64,000 nt of DNA, taken from contig OY821518.1 of NCBI GenBank assembly GCA_963682025.1, forward strand, positions 29,673,991 through 29,737,990, read 5' to 3'. Positions 22,218 to 34,179 of the stretch are shown in pieces (within the stretch, counting starts at the first letter, position 1; each line of letters opens with the position of its first letter). A program made the position numbers and the translations under genes. Origin of the DNA: Cordilura impudica (taxonomy: Eukaryota > Arthropoda > Insecta > Diptera > Scathophagidae). The notes beneath the pieces were generated by a model. It was not told the DNA's origin and made no database searches. It worked only from the letters and a program-made list of their open reading frames with translations.

Positions 22218-22960
22218 TTGCAAAAGAAATACTAGTAAGAACATAATTGTCGGTCGAGCCGATATAAGATACCCTATACCATGGAATTCGAGAGAGGGTC
22301 TTGGATTCCATTTTCCTGAGGTAATAACTGTATGTATATAAAAATAAGCATAAGTCAAATTTTAGGGGTATTGTTCTTAATTTATGAAAAAGTTCATATC
22401 CTTCTCAAAAATATATACACAGAAATACAAGTAAGAAAGTTATAGCCACTCTAGACCGACTATACGGTACCCTATATTATGCGTTTAGAGACCCTATCTC
22501 CTAGGCCCAACTAACTGGATATGAAAAACAAGAATAAATCAAATTTGAGTGGCACTTTTTTTAATTTAGCTGCCATTGAAAATTAAAAAGTTCATATCGG
22601 ATGATATATTTATATGGGGACTAGGTCGAAAAGTGAATCGATTCTGACCACATTTGGTAAGGTCACTTAGTTTTTGCTAAAATACATAATATATTTGTTT
22701 TTGTTAGATTTAAGTGAAGATCGGGAAATAGCTTCATATGGGGCTATGCCTAAGAATTGTCTAATAGGGTTTATTTTTGGACTACATACCCAATTTGACC
22801 GAGACCTATATGATAATTTTGATATTAAACCAATTTAAGTCGATCACAGAGGAGTCATTTGTATGGGGTCTAGGTCTGCACATGAACCGATTTTTACCAA
22901 TTTCAATAGCATTCGTGCTATGGCCGATAGAAGCTTATAACTAAATTTTTTCGAAACATA
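22218..22960 (+). mobile_element. Two mini-me-like family B copies in series (fragments)
   Basis: A diverged head (about 22218-22405, with TGTCGGTCGAGCCGATATA) is followed by a second, longer copy from 22428 (AAGTAAGAAAGTTATAGCCA, then GACCGACTATACGG). The second copy runs to about 22960 (ATGGCCGATAGAAGCTTATA) and lacks the GGAC core and the tail, ending near the start of the foldback element. Confidence 0.7.
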
Positions 22961-23050
22961 TTCGTCGATGTGAATTCTGGGGATAATCGGATAAAGAAAA
23001 GTCGTGCCGGAAAGCGATTGAAAATTTCAAATGTATTTATATGGGGAAAA

Positions 23051-25526
23051 TATGACTTTTTTCAGATTTTACGAAAATTTCGTTCTATAGATTAATTTTT
23101 GCCAGAAGTTGTTATATAAATGGAGATTACTATTAAATTATCTTTTCAAAAACCTATAAAACTTCAAAATCGAATAAAAACTCGCCAAGAAATAGCAAAT
23201 GCCCCAGACCACTTTTGTGCCAAAAAAAATAGGTCATGAAATTTGATGGCATTTTTTTACCTTTGAGAAATTATTTAAAGCCAAAATTTGTTTTTGATCT
23301 CTATACTTATAAGTACTCAGATAGGAAGTATTGTTTTATTGCCACGTTGTTAACCTATTCCGCATTGAGACCGAAGATGGAAAATTTTTTTGATAATATT
23401 TCGAAAACTCCAATTTCATGTTTTAAAAAATTTTCTTAAACAAAATAAAAAAAAAATGGATCTGGCACTTTTATTTTTTGTTAAATATCTTTTAGACATT
23501 AACAGTGTGAATTTTTATGTAAATCCCTAGGCCAAAATTTTTTTGACAGGGATTTGAATTTTGCGGACTTCGAGAAAAATGGAATTTTTGTGAAATATTC
23601 AGTATAAGTAATCTTTTTAAATTTATTATATAAAAAATTAATCAATTCTCTACTTTTAAATACTTTATTTTATTTTAATAGCTTAGGATTTAGGAAAAAA
23701 AATATGACTCCATTTACTCTTTTGAAATTGGGGTCACATATAACCCCAAGCTAATAAAAGACAATTTATGCAAAAAAAAATTCAAATATTTTGCAAATAC
23801 TGTTGAATTTTTAAAAGCGTTCCTTAAAATGTTATAACCAAATATGTATATCTTCCGTTTCTAAAATTTGGGATAAACCCGAGAACGTTAACCCATTATG
23901 TGCCAAGGCCAGCTTTGGTTTTTAAGTTATTTTTAAATAAAGTTTACCGACAACTAGTTTTTCTATTAAACTGAATGAAACCACTATTTAGAATTTAAGA
24001 AATATAATTTGGTTAATTTTTTTTTATTTAACCCTTCAGTGCTCCTGGGATCAAGATTATCCATTGTGATATATCTTTGGTACAATTGCCTATTTATTGC
24101 TCGCGAATATAAATTAAAACAACTTATAACCAATTTCATTATAAAATTATATTATTTTTAAAAACTATCTATATATTTCCAAATAAAATAAGAACATTGT
24201 TGAACTATGTATAACTCAACATTGTTAAATTACAGTTGACTTTGTACAGGAAGGATGTTGTTTTTTTGTATTATACTACTGTCTGGAGTAAAAACTGCTT
24301 TTCTTCTTTATTATTTGTTAACACTATTAAAATCTTTTATGAACTTAACGCCTCTTTCGACAGTATCGTTTACTACAAAAAATTCCGTGCATAAATTGTA
24401 ACTCTTTCTAAAATCTTCATATGATTTCTATATCGATGGAGGAAATAATAAAAATTCTGAAGAAATACTAAAACAGCTGAAATAATTTTAAGTTTTCTGG
24501 GACCCAAAATCGCTTAAATCAATATTATAAAATTTTCTGGGTAAGTTTTCGCAAAATATAGCAGAATTTTATTTCCCAACCAATAATAAGTGTTTCGTCT
24601 AGTTTACTAGAACAATACATTATTTTTAGGTATTTACCATTTTTTAATATGCCAAAATTCAAATTTGGCCTTGGCAAGGAATGGGTTAACGTTTTTCGAT
24701 TTATTTGAAATTGAGGGAACGGATAACATACATATTTGGTTATAATATTTTGAGTATGCTTTTAAAATTGCAACAGTATTTGCAAAATATTTGAATTTTT
24801 TTAATAAATAGTCTTTTATTAGTTTGGGGTCATATGTGACCCCAATTCCAAAAGGGTTTATGGGGTCATATTATTTTTTTTCGAAAGCTTAGGCTATTAA
24901 GATAAAATATGGTATTTAGAAGTGGAGAACTGATTAATTTTTGATATAAAGAATTTAGAAAGATTACATATATTGAATATTTGACAAAAATTCAATTTTT
25001 CTCGAAATTCTCAAAAATGAAATCCTTATCAAAAAAATTCTGGTATAGGGATTTACATACAAATTCACACTGTCTATCTCTAACATATATTTAACAAAAT
25101 CCTAAAGTGCCAGATTCATTTTTTTAAATTTCGTTTAAGAACATTTGTCAAAACTTGAAAAAGGAGTTTTAAAAATTTTATAAAAAAAATTTCCCATTTT
25201 CGGTTTCAATGCGCATTAGGTTAACAACGTTGTAATAAAACAATACTTTATATCTGACTACTTATAAGTATAGAGACCAGAAAAAATTTTTGGCTTTTAT
25301 CAATTTCGCAAAGTTGAAAGAAATGCCACCAAATTTCAAGACCTATTTTTTTCGCACAAAAGTGGTCTGGTGCATTTGCTATTTCTTGGCGAGTTTTATT
25401 CGATTTTGAAGTTTTATAGGTTTTTGCAAAGATAATGTAATACTAATCTTGATTAATATAACAACTTGTCGGAAAAATTAAACTGTAGAACGAAATTTTC
25501 GTAAAATCTGAAAAAAAAAAGTCATA
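23051..25526. mobile_element. Foldback-type element with arms of about 0.87 kb
   Basis: The left arm (23051 to about 23925) and the right arm (about 24655 to 25526) are inverted copies. The outer ends are TATGACTTTTTTCAGATTTT on the left and its complement on the right (ending AAAAGTCATA). Landmarks in matching order are AACTCGCCAAGAAATAGCAA / its complement near 25385, CTATACTTATAAGTA in both arms, GGGGTCACATATAACCCC (23730) against GGGGTCATATGTGACCCC (24824), and TGCCAAGGCC against GGCCTTGGCA at the inner ends. By eye the arms match at roughly 80-85%, with small indels. The central 0.7 kb shows no recognisable gene. Long inverted arms with a short unrelated centre are typical of foldback DNA elements; the superfamily is not determined. 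Confidence 0.85.
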
Positions 25527-25544
25527 TCTTGGGCGGTATGAAAT

Positions 25545-25765
25545 AAAGCCCCAGGAAATAAGGCCCAAAAACGAAAATGAAATATGGCCCCAAAAAATTG
25601 TTAATAACGCAACAACAACGATATTTGGGGTGCTAGTTCCTTTTTCGGGGCTTTATTTCATTCTTTTTATTGGGGTTTTATTTCATAATGACATAAAGCC
25701 CCATTTTCAAAAAATGAAATAATATCCCAACATTATTTTTGGGGTTTTATTTTATTTTCTCTAAA
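25545..25765. repeat. Cluster of GGGGCTTTATTTCAT motifs in both orientations
   Basis: ATGAAATAAAGCCCC (about 25548), GAAATATGGCCCC, CGGGGCTTTATTTCATT (about 25646), GGGGTTTTATTTCATAATG with ACATAAAGCCCC (25673-25703) and GGGGTTTTATTTTAT (25741) lie within 220 bp. Neighbouring members point in opposite directions and could form several hairpins. No coding content. Confidence 0.6.
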
Positions 25766-26214
25766 ATCATCATTCTTCAAGAATTCATGTTAAATACCGT
25801 TACGTATTGCAAAAGCATTTATTAAAATTGTTCCAAAGCGATAAGTTTGTGATTTTAAGTCGTGAAGTGAACGTAAATTTGGTTTATCCGCTAGCAAAAC
25901 TTCTGGGATGCTGGTCAGTAGCGTGTCCCGAATTATTTTTTTTATAGCTTGCCCCCCCAAATGATGGGGATTTAGGACCCTTTTACGAGAAAAATAGCAA
26001 AAAAATTTTTGAACAAAAACCAGATGGCTAAAGGATCGTAAAGATTGCAATCCTAGTGCATTTTGAAAAAAAAAAATATTTTTGATTTTCAAAAAATTGA
26101 CGCCAAAAGTAGCGTAATACAGAGTACATTCCGGAAAAAATGTTAATTAAATTCCCGTAGAGCAATTTTGGTGCAGTGGTGCATCTTAAAGATGGAAAGT
26201 GACTATATATTTTT
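25766..26214. other. Spacer with a 100-codon minus-strand ORF of unknown status
   Basis: A minus-strand ORF (25790-26092) encodes 100 residues with VLNPHHLGGQAIKKIIRDTL in its middle. I recognise no family. It is slightly richer in G+C than its neighbours, so an old coding fragment is possible. Confidence 0.25.
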
Positions 26215-26935
26215 TTTTCTGGTAGGTACAGACATCAGCACAAATTCATTATACCCTGACCACATAGTGGTACCTAAAGCGTATAATAAAGAACAACTAA
26301 CTCACTTTATCTTACTTTTTTGCCTTTGAATATGAAAAATTTCATATTGGATGCTATATTTATATGGGCACTAGGTCGAAAGATGGACCGATATTGACCA
26401 TATTTGGTAGTCACTTATTTTTTTTTTTTTTACAAAAACATATACAACACAATTTTCAGAACGATCTGTGCAATATTTTTGTTTTTTGGTAGATTTAAAT
26501 GATGATTTAAATTTAGAATTATCCTAAGGGTTTATTTTTAGACGACTATATAATGGGTTTAATAAACACGCACAAAAAAAGTTTGATCGCGATCTATATG
26601 ATGTATAGATTTTATGGCAATTTAAGTCGAATTCATAGGCGTCTTTATATGGGGATTAGGTCTCAACATGCAGCAATTTTCATCAATTTCATTAAAGGTC
26701 GTACTATGACCAGAAGGCCATATACAAAATTTCTTCAAAATATATTCATGGCTGCGACCTGCACTTTAGTTACAAGGCTTACATGGATACACAGAGGGAC
26801 GGACGGATGGACGGACATCATTAAATCGACTCAAAATCAGAAATAAAAGGTCAAATATTTTTGGTAGGTACAAACATCAGCAAAAACTCATGATACCCTG
26901 ACCACATAGTGTGTCATAAGGTTTAAAAATTTTAA
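26215..26935 (+). mobile_element. Mini-me-like family B, tail fragment plus degenerate copy
   Basis: 26215-26290 matches the family B tail (ACAGACATCAGCACAAATTC, then CACATAGTGGTA). A second copy from about 26320 to 26935 carries TCATATTGGATGCTATATTT, CATGGATACACAGAGGGACG, a GGACGGATGGACGGAC core and the tail ending near CATAGTG. The start differs from the other copies. The 97-codon ORF (26553-26846) lies wholly in this repeat. Confidence 0.65.
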
Positions 26936-29394
26936 TGTATTTATTTAAACACATTGGTTACTTTTTAAGCAATGTGGAACTTGTATAAAAATTGTAAAGT
27001 AATTTGCATTTTTATTTCATTTACAATCATCTAAAAGATTCTAGACCAATCTTTACTCATTTTCTAACAACTTGTAATCTGGGTGTTTTCTCAGTTCACT
27101 GCAAATATTTGAAAATTATTGATTTTTATGTCATGATAGCAAAAATATTTCATCAAATATCCTTAGTCATTTAGTTTCATTGAAGCACTAAAATTCTGTT
27201 TTCGTAAGTATTTACTTTAACATGTCTTAGAAACATTTGAAGTTTAGAATCCGTCGGTTCTATGACATGATTAATGACTGTTTTATTTTCTAGAGCTAAT
27301 CGTCACAGTCAGTCCTTGTCATCACAGTTGTCTGTTAAGTTAAGTTATTAACGGTTTTCATCTTCATATCTTTTGAACAATCAATTGATTTTTTTTTTAT
27401 ACAATTTTCACAATACACTTTTTCGCACATATATTAACAGTGTGTCAAATATGTTGTGGTACAAAATATTTAATGTATTCTAGTATCACCAATATGCCAT
27501 GTTTGGTAATATAAATTAGGGTGCAAAAATTTTGTATGGGATATATCTTTTTTTTTAAATTTAATAAATAGTAAACGTGAAGATTTAGCCATTCTAACAG
27601 CAAATATAGTATATGTATTAACGTTGTCAGACTTAATATTTCATAAAATTAACAATTCTTTAAAAAATTTAAAAAAAATTTTTTTCAAAGAACGTCGCTA
27701 ACCCCATTTATTCTGATGACAAAAATTATCGCTTATGTCAAAGAATTCTACATGTATTCTATTTTTATTGATCGTGCTTCGAGCAACTTCTATGACCTCC
27801 TTCTATGACTCTCCCTTAGGTGAGAGTTTATGTAATATTATGAATATTAAAAAATCTTCAATAGTAATTAAATCAGTTGAGTTTATTCATCCCTTAGAGG
27901 GAAGATTATTATGTCCTAGTTTTCAGTTGATTTTCACAAATTTTAATTTTTCCATAGTGAAAGACATGACATTCAGTGATCTTTGTGATCCAAAGTAAAA
28001 GTTTTGCATTGGTCATAAAAATATCCAATATTATGAGAGTGAGAACGTGTTATTGTTATTTATATGGAGGCAACAAGCAGTCGTGACAGACATGACAACT
28101 AACATATATCATTTCAGAGGATGTTTGCTCTGAAGCTATGACAAATAAGAAACAGCTGTTTTGTAGTTAATGTAAGTGCTAGTTTATTAATAAAACATAA
28201 ACAGACATGACACTGCCTCTGTTTCCATAATTATTTTGTTACATTTTTCGTTTCCTACTGGAAAAATAGGGGCTATAAAATATACAAAAATTAATCCAAA
28301 AATCTGTTGTCATATTTTCATACCCCTTTCTTTGAAATGGTATCAATAAAATAAATTATTTAAATTAAAATTTTAAAATTGGGCCTAAGGTTGACCTTTT
28401 TATGGAATTGCCCTCAGAAGTTTTGTAGGAAATGAAAATGTCTGATATAAAATTTACTAAATTCGCTATATTTTTAAACATTTCTGTTTACAAATATAAT
28501 TTTTTGTAATCATACAAATTTGACACGCTGTACTTTTTCTGCACAAGAGCTTTTTACTTAAGGGATCTCTTGTAATGAATGTGTTTGTGACAGCTGCAAA
28601 ATATTATTATTTTTTTATGACTTATTGACTTATCGTCTACATATATAAAACTCTGAATATATTTAGCCTATCAGAACGTCCTTAAAAAAATAAAACTTCA
28701 ACTGAATTTTTCGTTGTACTTTAATTATGTTTCAACCATCCCACCACGGGAAAAATTCAACTTAAAGCTTAGATTAAGAATTTCCATATAAGAAATATAT
28801 GGAACATTTTTTTAAAACTTTTTTTTTTTTTGAAAAATGGGTGAAGTATGTGGGTCAAACATTTAAAAATTTACCCTTTTTTTGAAGAACTGTGTCAAGG
28901 TTTGAATTTATAATGCTAATCCAAATCAATTTGAAAATTTGAAATAAAATCGCTATTGATAGATTTATTATAGGCTACCGACTGGTGATATCCTTTTTGG
29001 AAAAAAATCAGAACTTAGTTTTAAATACTTCCAATAAAATCAACAAAAAAAATATATAATTTTATGCGAAAGTCCATTATTGTTTTCACTCTATACCTGT
29101 TCACAGAGGTGTTTTCTAGATATTACGAATTGAAATTTTACTTGTTTCTGAGTAGAAGTGCAATTTGTTGTTGGCTTTTCTACATGGAAGCTTAAAACCA
29201 GCAAGCAGTATGTATGTGGACATACCTGTAATCGAATAAAATTCCTTATGATATTAAATTCGGTTATCTTAACGCATTGAGTCAAAAATACTCGTTTGTT
29301 GAAATAAACAAATAATTCGGTGGTGATATCGGAATTCGGTATTGAAAACAGATATTCAATTTAGACAACTCAAAATTGGGCGGTCACAAAAACT
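26936..29394. other. Long AT-rich stretch without a supported gene
   Basis: An 87-codon ORF at 27735-27998 starts with a hydrophobic segment (CILFLLIVL) that could pass for a signal peptide, but nothing else supports it. A 64-codon minus ORF (29091-29285) has no motif. No repeat shared with other parts of the window was noticed. Confidence 0.4.
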
Positions 29395-29472
29395 CGTAAC
29401 AATCAGGGTATATTTGGCCTGTAACATGTTTAATCGCTTTCCGAGTCGACTTATCTGTATCCTCCTGTCCAC

Positions 29473-29504
<32 letters not shown>

Positions 29505-30010
29505 TTATGCAAACCATTTAAGCAAACTGTTTGCGGCAAATGTACAACTACGACCATTAAAAAAAAATCCTGATGCCAGATTTAGGAAAATATATATAGG
29601 AAATAAATATTGGAAAATATATATTTTAAATTAACGAAAATAATTGCAAAAAATTAACTTCTTCAAAAAATAGTTAAATTGTTTCTCTTCTTATATACGC
29701 GGGCGCACTGTCTGAATTTAAAACTTTAGCTCCATTTTGTAGCTAATACATCCAGATTAAGGTAGACAAAAAATTAGGTTAAACTATTGCTAATTGTGGG
29801 CGTGGCATGCTGTCAAACTCAACTGCATTTTTTAATTTCGGAAAAAGGTGATTTTTTCGGTTACTACTCACACGTTATCATCGATAATGACCTGCGGTCC
29901 TTTTTCCAAAGTTGGTAGTCTCCGTAGTTGGTAGGCATGTTAAACTACTATATTTCTGTAAAATTTCAACTTTAGTGGAATAGAACTTCTGGGGAACAAA
30001 AGGGAACATG
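29395..30010 (+). mobile_element. Possible mini-me/INE-like repeat with (GTCT)n
   Basis: A CAGGGTATATTTGGCCTGTA-type start is followed by GAGTCGACTTATCTGTATCC and (GTCT)n at 29474-29502. Further on are TGTGGGCGTGGCATGC (about 29799) and TTCGGTTACTACTCACACG. GTCT runs next to a GTGGGCGTGGC block are familiar from dipteran INE/mini-me repeats. There is no second copy in the window, so borders are approximate. Confidence 0.45.
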
Positions 30011-30613
30011 AAACGTATATCACCCGAAAAAAGGTGAAAGTGTATTCTTTGACCCTATACGTATATACTTTTGCACCCGCGATGACCCGCGGGTAGAAAA
30101 CTTTTCTTTTTTTTGAAATTACTAAAAAAAAAAAATCAAATACGGTAATTTAAACAGCCCTATAAGTATACAATGGTGTGTTAAGTTTGTGCGTTAGGTA
30201 TTTTATAGCTTATAATAGTCATTATTTGTTCTATTACCAGTAATGGTATCTGCTTACAAAATACATCACCGTTTTTATATATTTGTAAGTAAGAATGTCA
30301 AGTACCCATGGAGAAATATGCAACAGTTCAGAAAATCCATTATCATGGAGAATATGTCATTAAATATCATTTGTTGCCACTTTGATATATATCAGAGGAA
30401 TAAAGATTACCGATTTTGCAGAGAGCACAATACTAAAAAAAATGTCACGAAATTCTACAAATAAAGATCTATTTAATAGATTTTTGGCAACGTCAGAACC
30501 GTTCATCTCCAGTATTCGAAATCAATGAAGAAGTCAAAAAACTACTAAAGAACAAAAATAACACAGAACAGAATACATAATATATACAATAAATATTTGA
30601 ATCAAATGAATAA

Positions 30614-30813
30614 TCTATAATATTAATAGGCTAGGCGATTTCTTGTGACCGATGTTTTGTTCTACCGTTTTATCCCGATTTTGACCAAACGTATATTATT
30701 TGAAAAGTATTTCTTTTCAGCCGTTTTGCAGATTTACAGATTTTTAAATTTTTTCCTTTATTTTGCGTAAATTGCATTTAAAGTTGTTACTAACACATAC
30801 TGAAATTACAAGA
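30614..30813 (+). mobile_element. Helitron (copy 6), 5' part, split by piggyBac-like element
   Basis: Starts TCTATAATATTAATAGGCTA after an A and follows the family consensus to ACTAACACATACTGAAATTA (about 30812), where the homology stops. The rest of the same copy resumes at 33157. Confidence 0.85.
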
Positions 30814-30986
30814 AATCATTAAGACATAAACTTTATTTTGGCTTCTTTTTAACTGTTTTATTGTTTGAACACATTTTAAACGAGTTCTTTGAATTTTACA
30901 CTTGTTTTCTTACCTTCTAATACTAATCTCTATTTGTAGATATACGCGGATGTTCAAGCTAGAACACAAGTAGGCAACGGAAAGGG

Positions 30987-31022
30987 TATAAAAGCGGCTC
31001 TAGTTTCGTAAACTAAATCATA
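30987..31022 (+). promoter_or_regulatory. TATA box and likely start site of the piggyBac-like gene
   Basis: TATAAAAG at 30987-30994 lies about 30 bp upstream of an initiator-like AATCATACAC (about 31016-31025). The spacing suits an RNA polymerase II core promoter. The ATG used by the transposase frame follows at 31106. Confidence 0.6.
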
Positions 31023-31105
31023 CACAGTTTAGACACTGAAGACTCAACATCCTGTTTGAAATTTCAAAGTGATTGTACGAAGGAAACTAAAAGCGATAAA
31101 ATAAT

Positions 31106-32940
31106 ATGGCAGAATCAAACATTGAAATTGCTGAAATGGTGGTGCGTCGTAGCACACGCTACCAACAAATGTCTGAGGAGGAAATACGTGCCGTAGATAA
31201 TCAATTTGCTGATTTTATGAATGCAGGGGATCATGACGAGGATGTTGATATTCCGGCATTTGACTTGCCCTTTCTACCAAATTTATCTGCTGTGGACTCC
31301 GGTGCTGAAAGTGAGGTAGATATAGAAATCAATGAGGAGGTTTACGATGACGATGACGACGATTATGAAGAAGAAGAAACACCAGCAAGCAAAAGTTATT
31401 TTATTGCGAAAGACGGCACCCAATGGAGTAAAAATGCACCACCATCTTTCCGTATTCGTGCTCATAACGTGGTCAACTACACAAGGAGGAAACCAGGACC
31501 AGTAGGAACCACACATAATCCCTTTACCATATTCCGCTCGCTCTTCACTGAAGACATGGCGTACATAATAATACGCGAATCTAATCGCAGAGGTAGGGAA
31601 ATAACAGATGCATATAATTTGGCAAATCCAACAAACAAAAAGGAATTTAAAACCATCACACTAAAGGAGTTTGATGCCTTCTGGACTCAATAAATCAAAT
31701 AATGAGCCTTCTGCACAGTTATGGGCCCCAACGCGTTGTCCAATATACAAAGCAGCATTGTCGTATAATCGCTTTATGTCCATAAAACAATGCCTTAGAT
31801 TCGACAATGGAAATACGCGACAGCAGCGACTAATCAACAGCAAAACTGCGGCAATTGATAATATTTGGCAAATGTTGCAGTCTAACTTAGCAGCAGCTTA
31901 CACTCCGCATGATTCACTGACAGTTGATGAGCAGTTATTCCCATACAGAGGCCGTACCAGCTTCACACAATATATTCCGTCGACGCCAGCCAAGTATGGT
32001 ATAAAGGTATGGTGGTTGTGTGACTCAAAATCATTCTATCCTATCAAAGGAATGATTTATTCTGGTAAATTGCCTGACCAGGAGCGTGAAATAAGTCAAG
32101 GGCAGAACGTTGCACTTGCTCTTGCGGATAAATATTTGGATTCTGGCCGCACAATTATGCTGGCAATTTCTTCAGTACATGATGAGAAAGAAAACTGCAT
32201 ATGTTGGAACAGTACGCTCTAACAAAACATTTGTGCCACGGGAGTTAAATAAAAATCGTATGCGGCCAATCAACAGCACATTGTTTGGGTTCAACGAAGG
32301 CGTTATAGCACTATGCTCATATGTGCCCAGGAAGAATAAATCAGTAATTTTGCTATCTACACAACATTAAACTTGCGATGTGAACGTGGAAACTGAAAAG
32401 AAGAAGCCCTTAGTCATTTTTAATTACAATGCCAATATATCCGGCGTTGATACTATGGACCAGATGCTTGGTTCGTATACATGCAAGCGCTCAACAAAGC
32501 GCTGGCCGCTTGCCATGTTTTACAATATGCTCGACATCGCTGCATTCATAATATTCAACGAGGTGAAGCCAGTGAAGAGAAGTGAGAGACGGCGCTCATT
32601 CCTCCTTATGCTTACTAAGCAATTGGCATTACCCAACATTGAAGAACGTGCCTGAATACTCGCATAACTGCATATCCAAGGGTACGGAATGCAATGGAGG
32701 AATTTGATGTCAAGGTAAGAATTAAGAATTCTAAAAGTCAAAAGCAGAATGATATATATATTTTTTCATTTTAGATAGTACCAAGACCAACAGAAGCAGC
32801 TGCACCGTCGTTTGCGCTAAGGACAAACAGGCCATCATGTCGACTATGCCGTTCAGAGTACGGTCGTCAACTCAAAACAAGGGCATATTGCTGTTCCTGC
32901 AACAATGCACTCAAAATGAGGAACAACCATAGCAACAATA
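31106..32940 (+). pseudogene. piggyBac-type transposase, broken
   Basis: The first 195 codons (31106-31693) give an acidic N-terminus (EVYDDDDDDYEEEE) followed by the start of the DDE_Tnp_1_7 region (NPFTIFRSLFTEDMAYIII). Frame then shifts in a small deletion (about 31678) and resumes with LNKSNNEPSAQLW. The first catalytic Asp is in SLTVDEQLFPYRGR (31923). The second site, normally MDNFF, reads ATG, two extra bases, GGC AAT TTC TTC (32157-32170), so the Asp appears changed to Gly. YVGTVRSNKTFVPREL follows in another frame, then a TAA (32368-32370). GVDTMDQM (about 32443-32466) keeps the third catalytic Asp pair. Another frameshift lies after 32650. A 60-bp GT-AG intron (32715-32774) separates EEFDVK from IVPRP, and the C-terminal zinc-binding Cys pairs CRLC and CCSC are present. 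It cannot encode active transposase. Confidence 0.92.
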
Positions 32941-33156
32941 GTATTTTTAAGTTTTATTCATTAATGTATGTTAGTATAAAAAAAAAAATAAATATTTTAA
33001 TTTATTTATCAACACTTTAATTAATAAACAATAATAAAATAACAAAGCAAAAATTTTAAAATGTCTTTTTCATAGAAAATGTCATATCAACAAAAATAGG
33101 TCCCTACGGACCTTGTCATGCGTTTAAGGGTACCAGAAGTGTTGCTAAACGGAGAG

Positions 33157-33306
33157 TTAATGTGTTTGTAATAAAAATGAGTTTGTTTTTTGTGTTGATT
33201 TGTGAATTGGTTATAATTGATTAGCATACCTTTGGGGTCTTTATTTAATGAAGAAATGAAATTACCTAGAATTTGCACTCGAATTTCGAGGGCTGGAATC
33301 TGCTAG
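33157..33306 (+). mobile_element. Helitron (copy 6), 3' part
   Basis: It resumes at the native TTAATGTGTTTGTAATAAAA motif of the family and ends with the CTCGAATTTCGAG hairpin and CTGCTAG, then T. The TTAA used as the piggyBac target is present uninterrupted in other copies (for example near 36750). Confidence 0.87.
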
Positions 33307-34179
33307 TAATTATAATTGCCTTTCATTGCTATTTAGTTATTATATATTAAAATAATAATAAACAGAACATCCCGTCGTTGCAAAAGCTATTAAAATCTAT
33401 TGCACTTCTTATTTTTAAAAGGTTTTTTACCCACATATGTATGAAATGTTTTAATAAATAAGAAAGACCCAAAAAAAAAAAAAACGTATTTGCATATAAA
33501 AATTGAAAAAAAAAAAATCAAAATTATTGCGCTAATGTTATGCAGTTTTCTTTTGTTAAATTAACAAATTTGATAGCAAAAAATAATAAGTTTTTCTGTA
33601 GTAATAGCAAGATTTTTAGATATTACTAACATTTCTTCGATTGTAAATATTCCTTGAATGTAAACAAATTTGCAAATTTGGCAGAAAAAAATTTTTAATT
33701 TTTCAGTAATAATAGCAAAATTTTAAGTTGATGTAACTATTTTTTTTTTTTAGTGTAAAATTTTTTTCTATATAAACATTAAAAAAATCCCATTATTACA
33801 ACAAATTTTTATAATTATTACTAAAACCCAAATATGACATTTTCTGCGAAATAAAAAAAAAACCATATTTCACGGTAAAAGTTTAAAAAAAAATCAAAAG
33901 TTCGATTTGATCTAGAATTCCTTAAAAAGTACTCAATAAATATTAGTGAAATTTAAACTGATATATTTGGAAATATAATTTGGCAACTTTATAGAAGATA
34001 TGTTTTAAGTTGCAATGCACGACGTTGTTTATTACTTTTTTTTATATGTCTGAGCCATCAAAAGTGAATGATCTCACTGAGTTTGTAAATATTGAAAAAA
34101 TTGCTCACAGTTATGTAATTAAATACTTTCATGTAAAAGATCTCAGTTCCATATTAAAGTCGAGTTTGCTCTACAAAAT
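33307..34179. other. AT-rich spacer, nothing recognised
   Basis: A and T homopolymer-rich. The TTTTTNNTAATAGCAAAATTTT-like phrase near 33598 recurs in weaker form near 33706, but no larger structure was seen. Confidence 0.45.

Larger units (their letters stand above)
30814..33156 (+). mobile_element. piggyBac-like transposon, left end lost
   Basis: The right end abuts TTAA (33157-33160), the established piggyBac target. Read inward from that end the sequence is CTCTCCGTTTAGCAACACTT. A GGTCC-CTAC-GGACC hairpin (33101-33114) sits in the subterminal region. The matching left terminal inverted repeat is absent: the sequence after 30813 does not contain CTCTCCGTTTAGC, and about 50 bp of the host Helitron are also missing there. 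A deletion therefore removed the left end together with flanking DNA. The element carries a TATA promoter and a transposase pseudogene. Confidence 0.85.

Noticed and set aside
21888..22358. 156-codon minus ORF and overlapping 107-codon plus ORF
   Set aside because: They run across the junction of two different repeats, and the two strands are open together, typical of chance.
27735..27998. 87-codon ORF with a hydrophobic start, possibly a secreted peptide
   Set aside because: Nothing apart from a short hydrophobic run supports it; no cleavage site, no homolog recognised and AT-rich flanks without promoter features.
29474..29502. (GTCT)n considered as a CRISPR-like or regulatory array
   Set aside because: It is a plain tetranucleotide microsatellite in a mini-me-like repeat.
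31283..31843. Minus-strand ORFs of 77 and 60 codons
   Set aside because: They are antisense to the piggyBac-type transposase frame.
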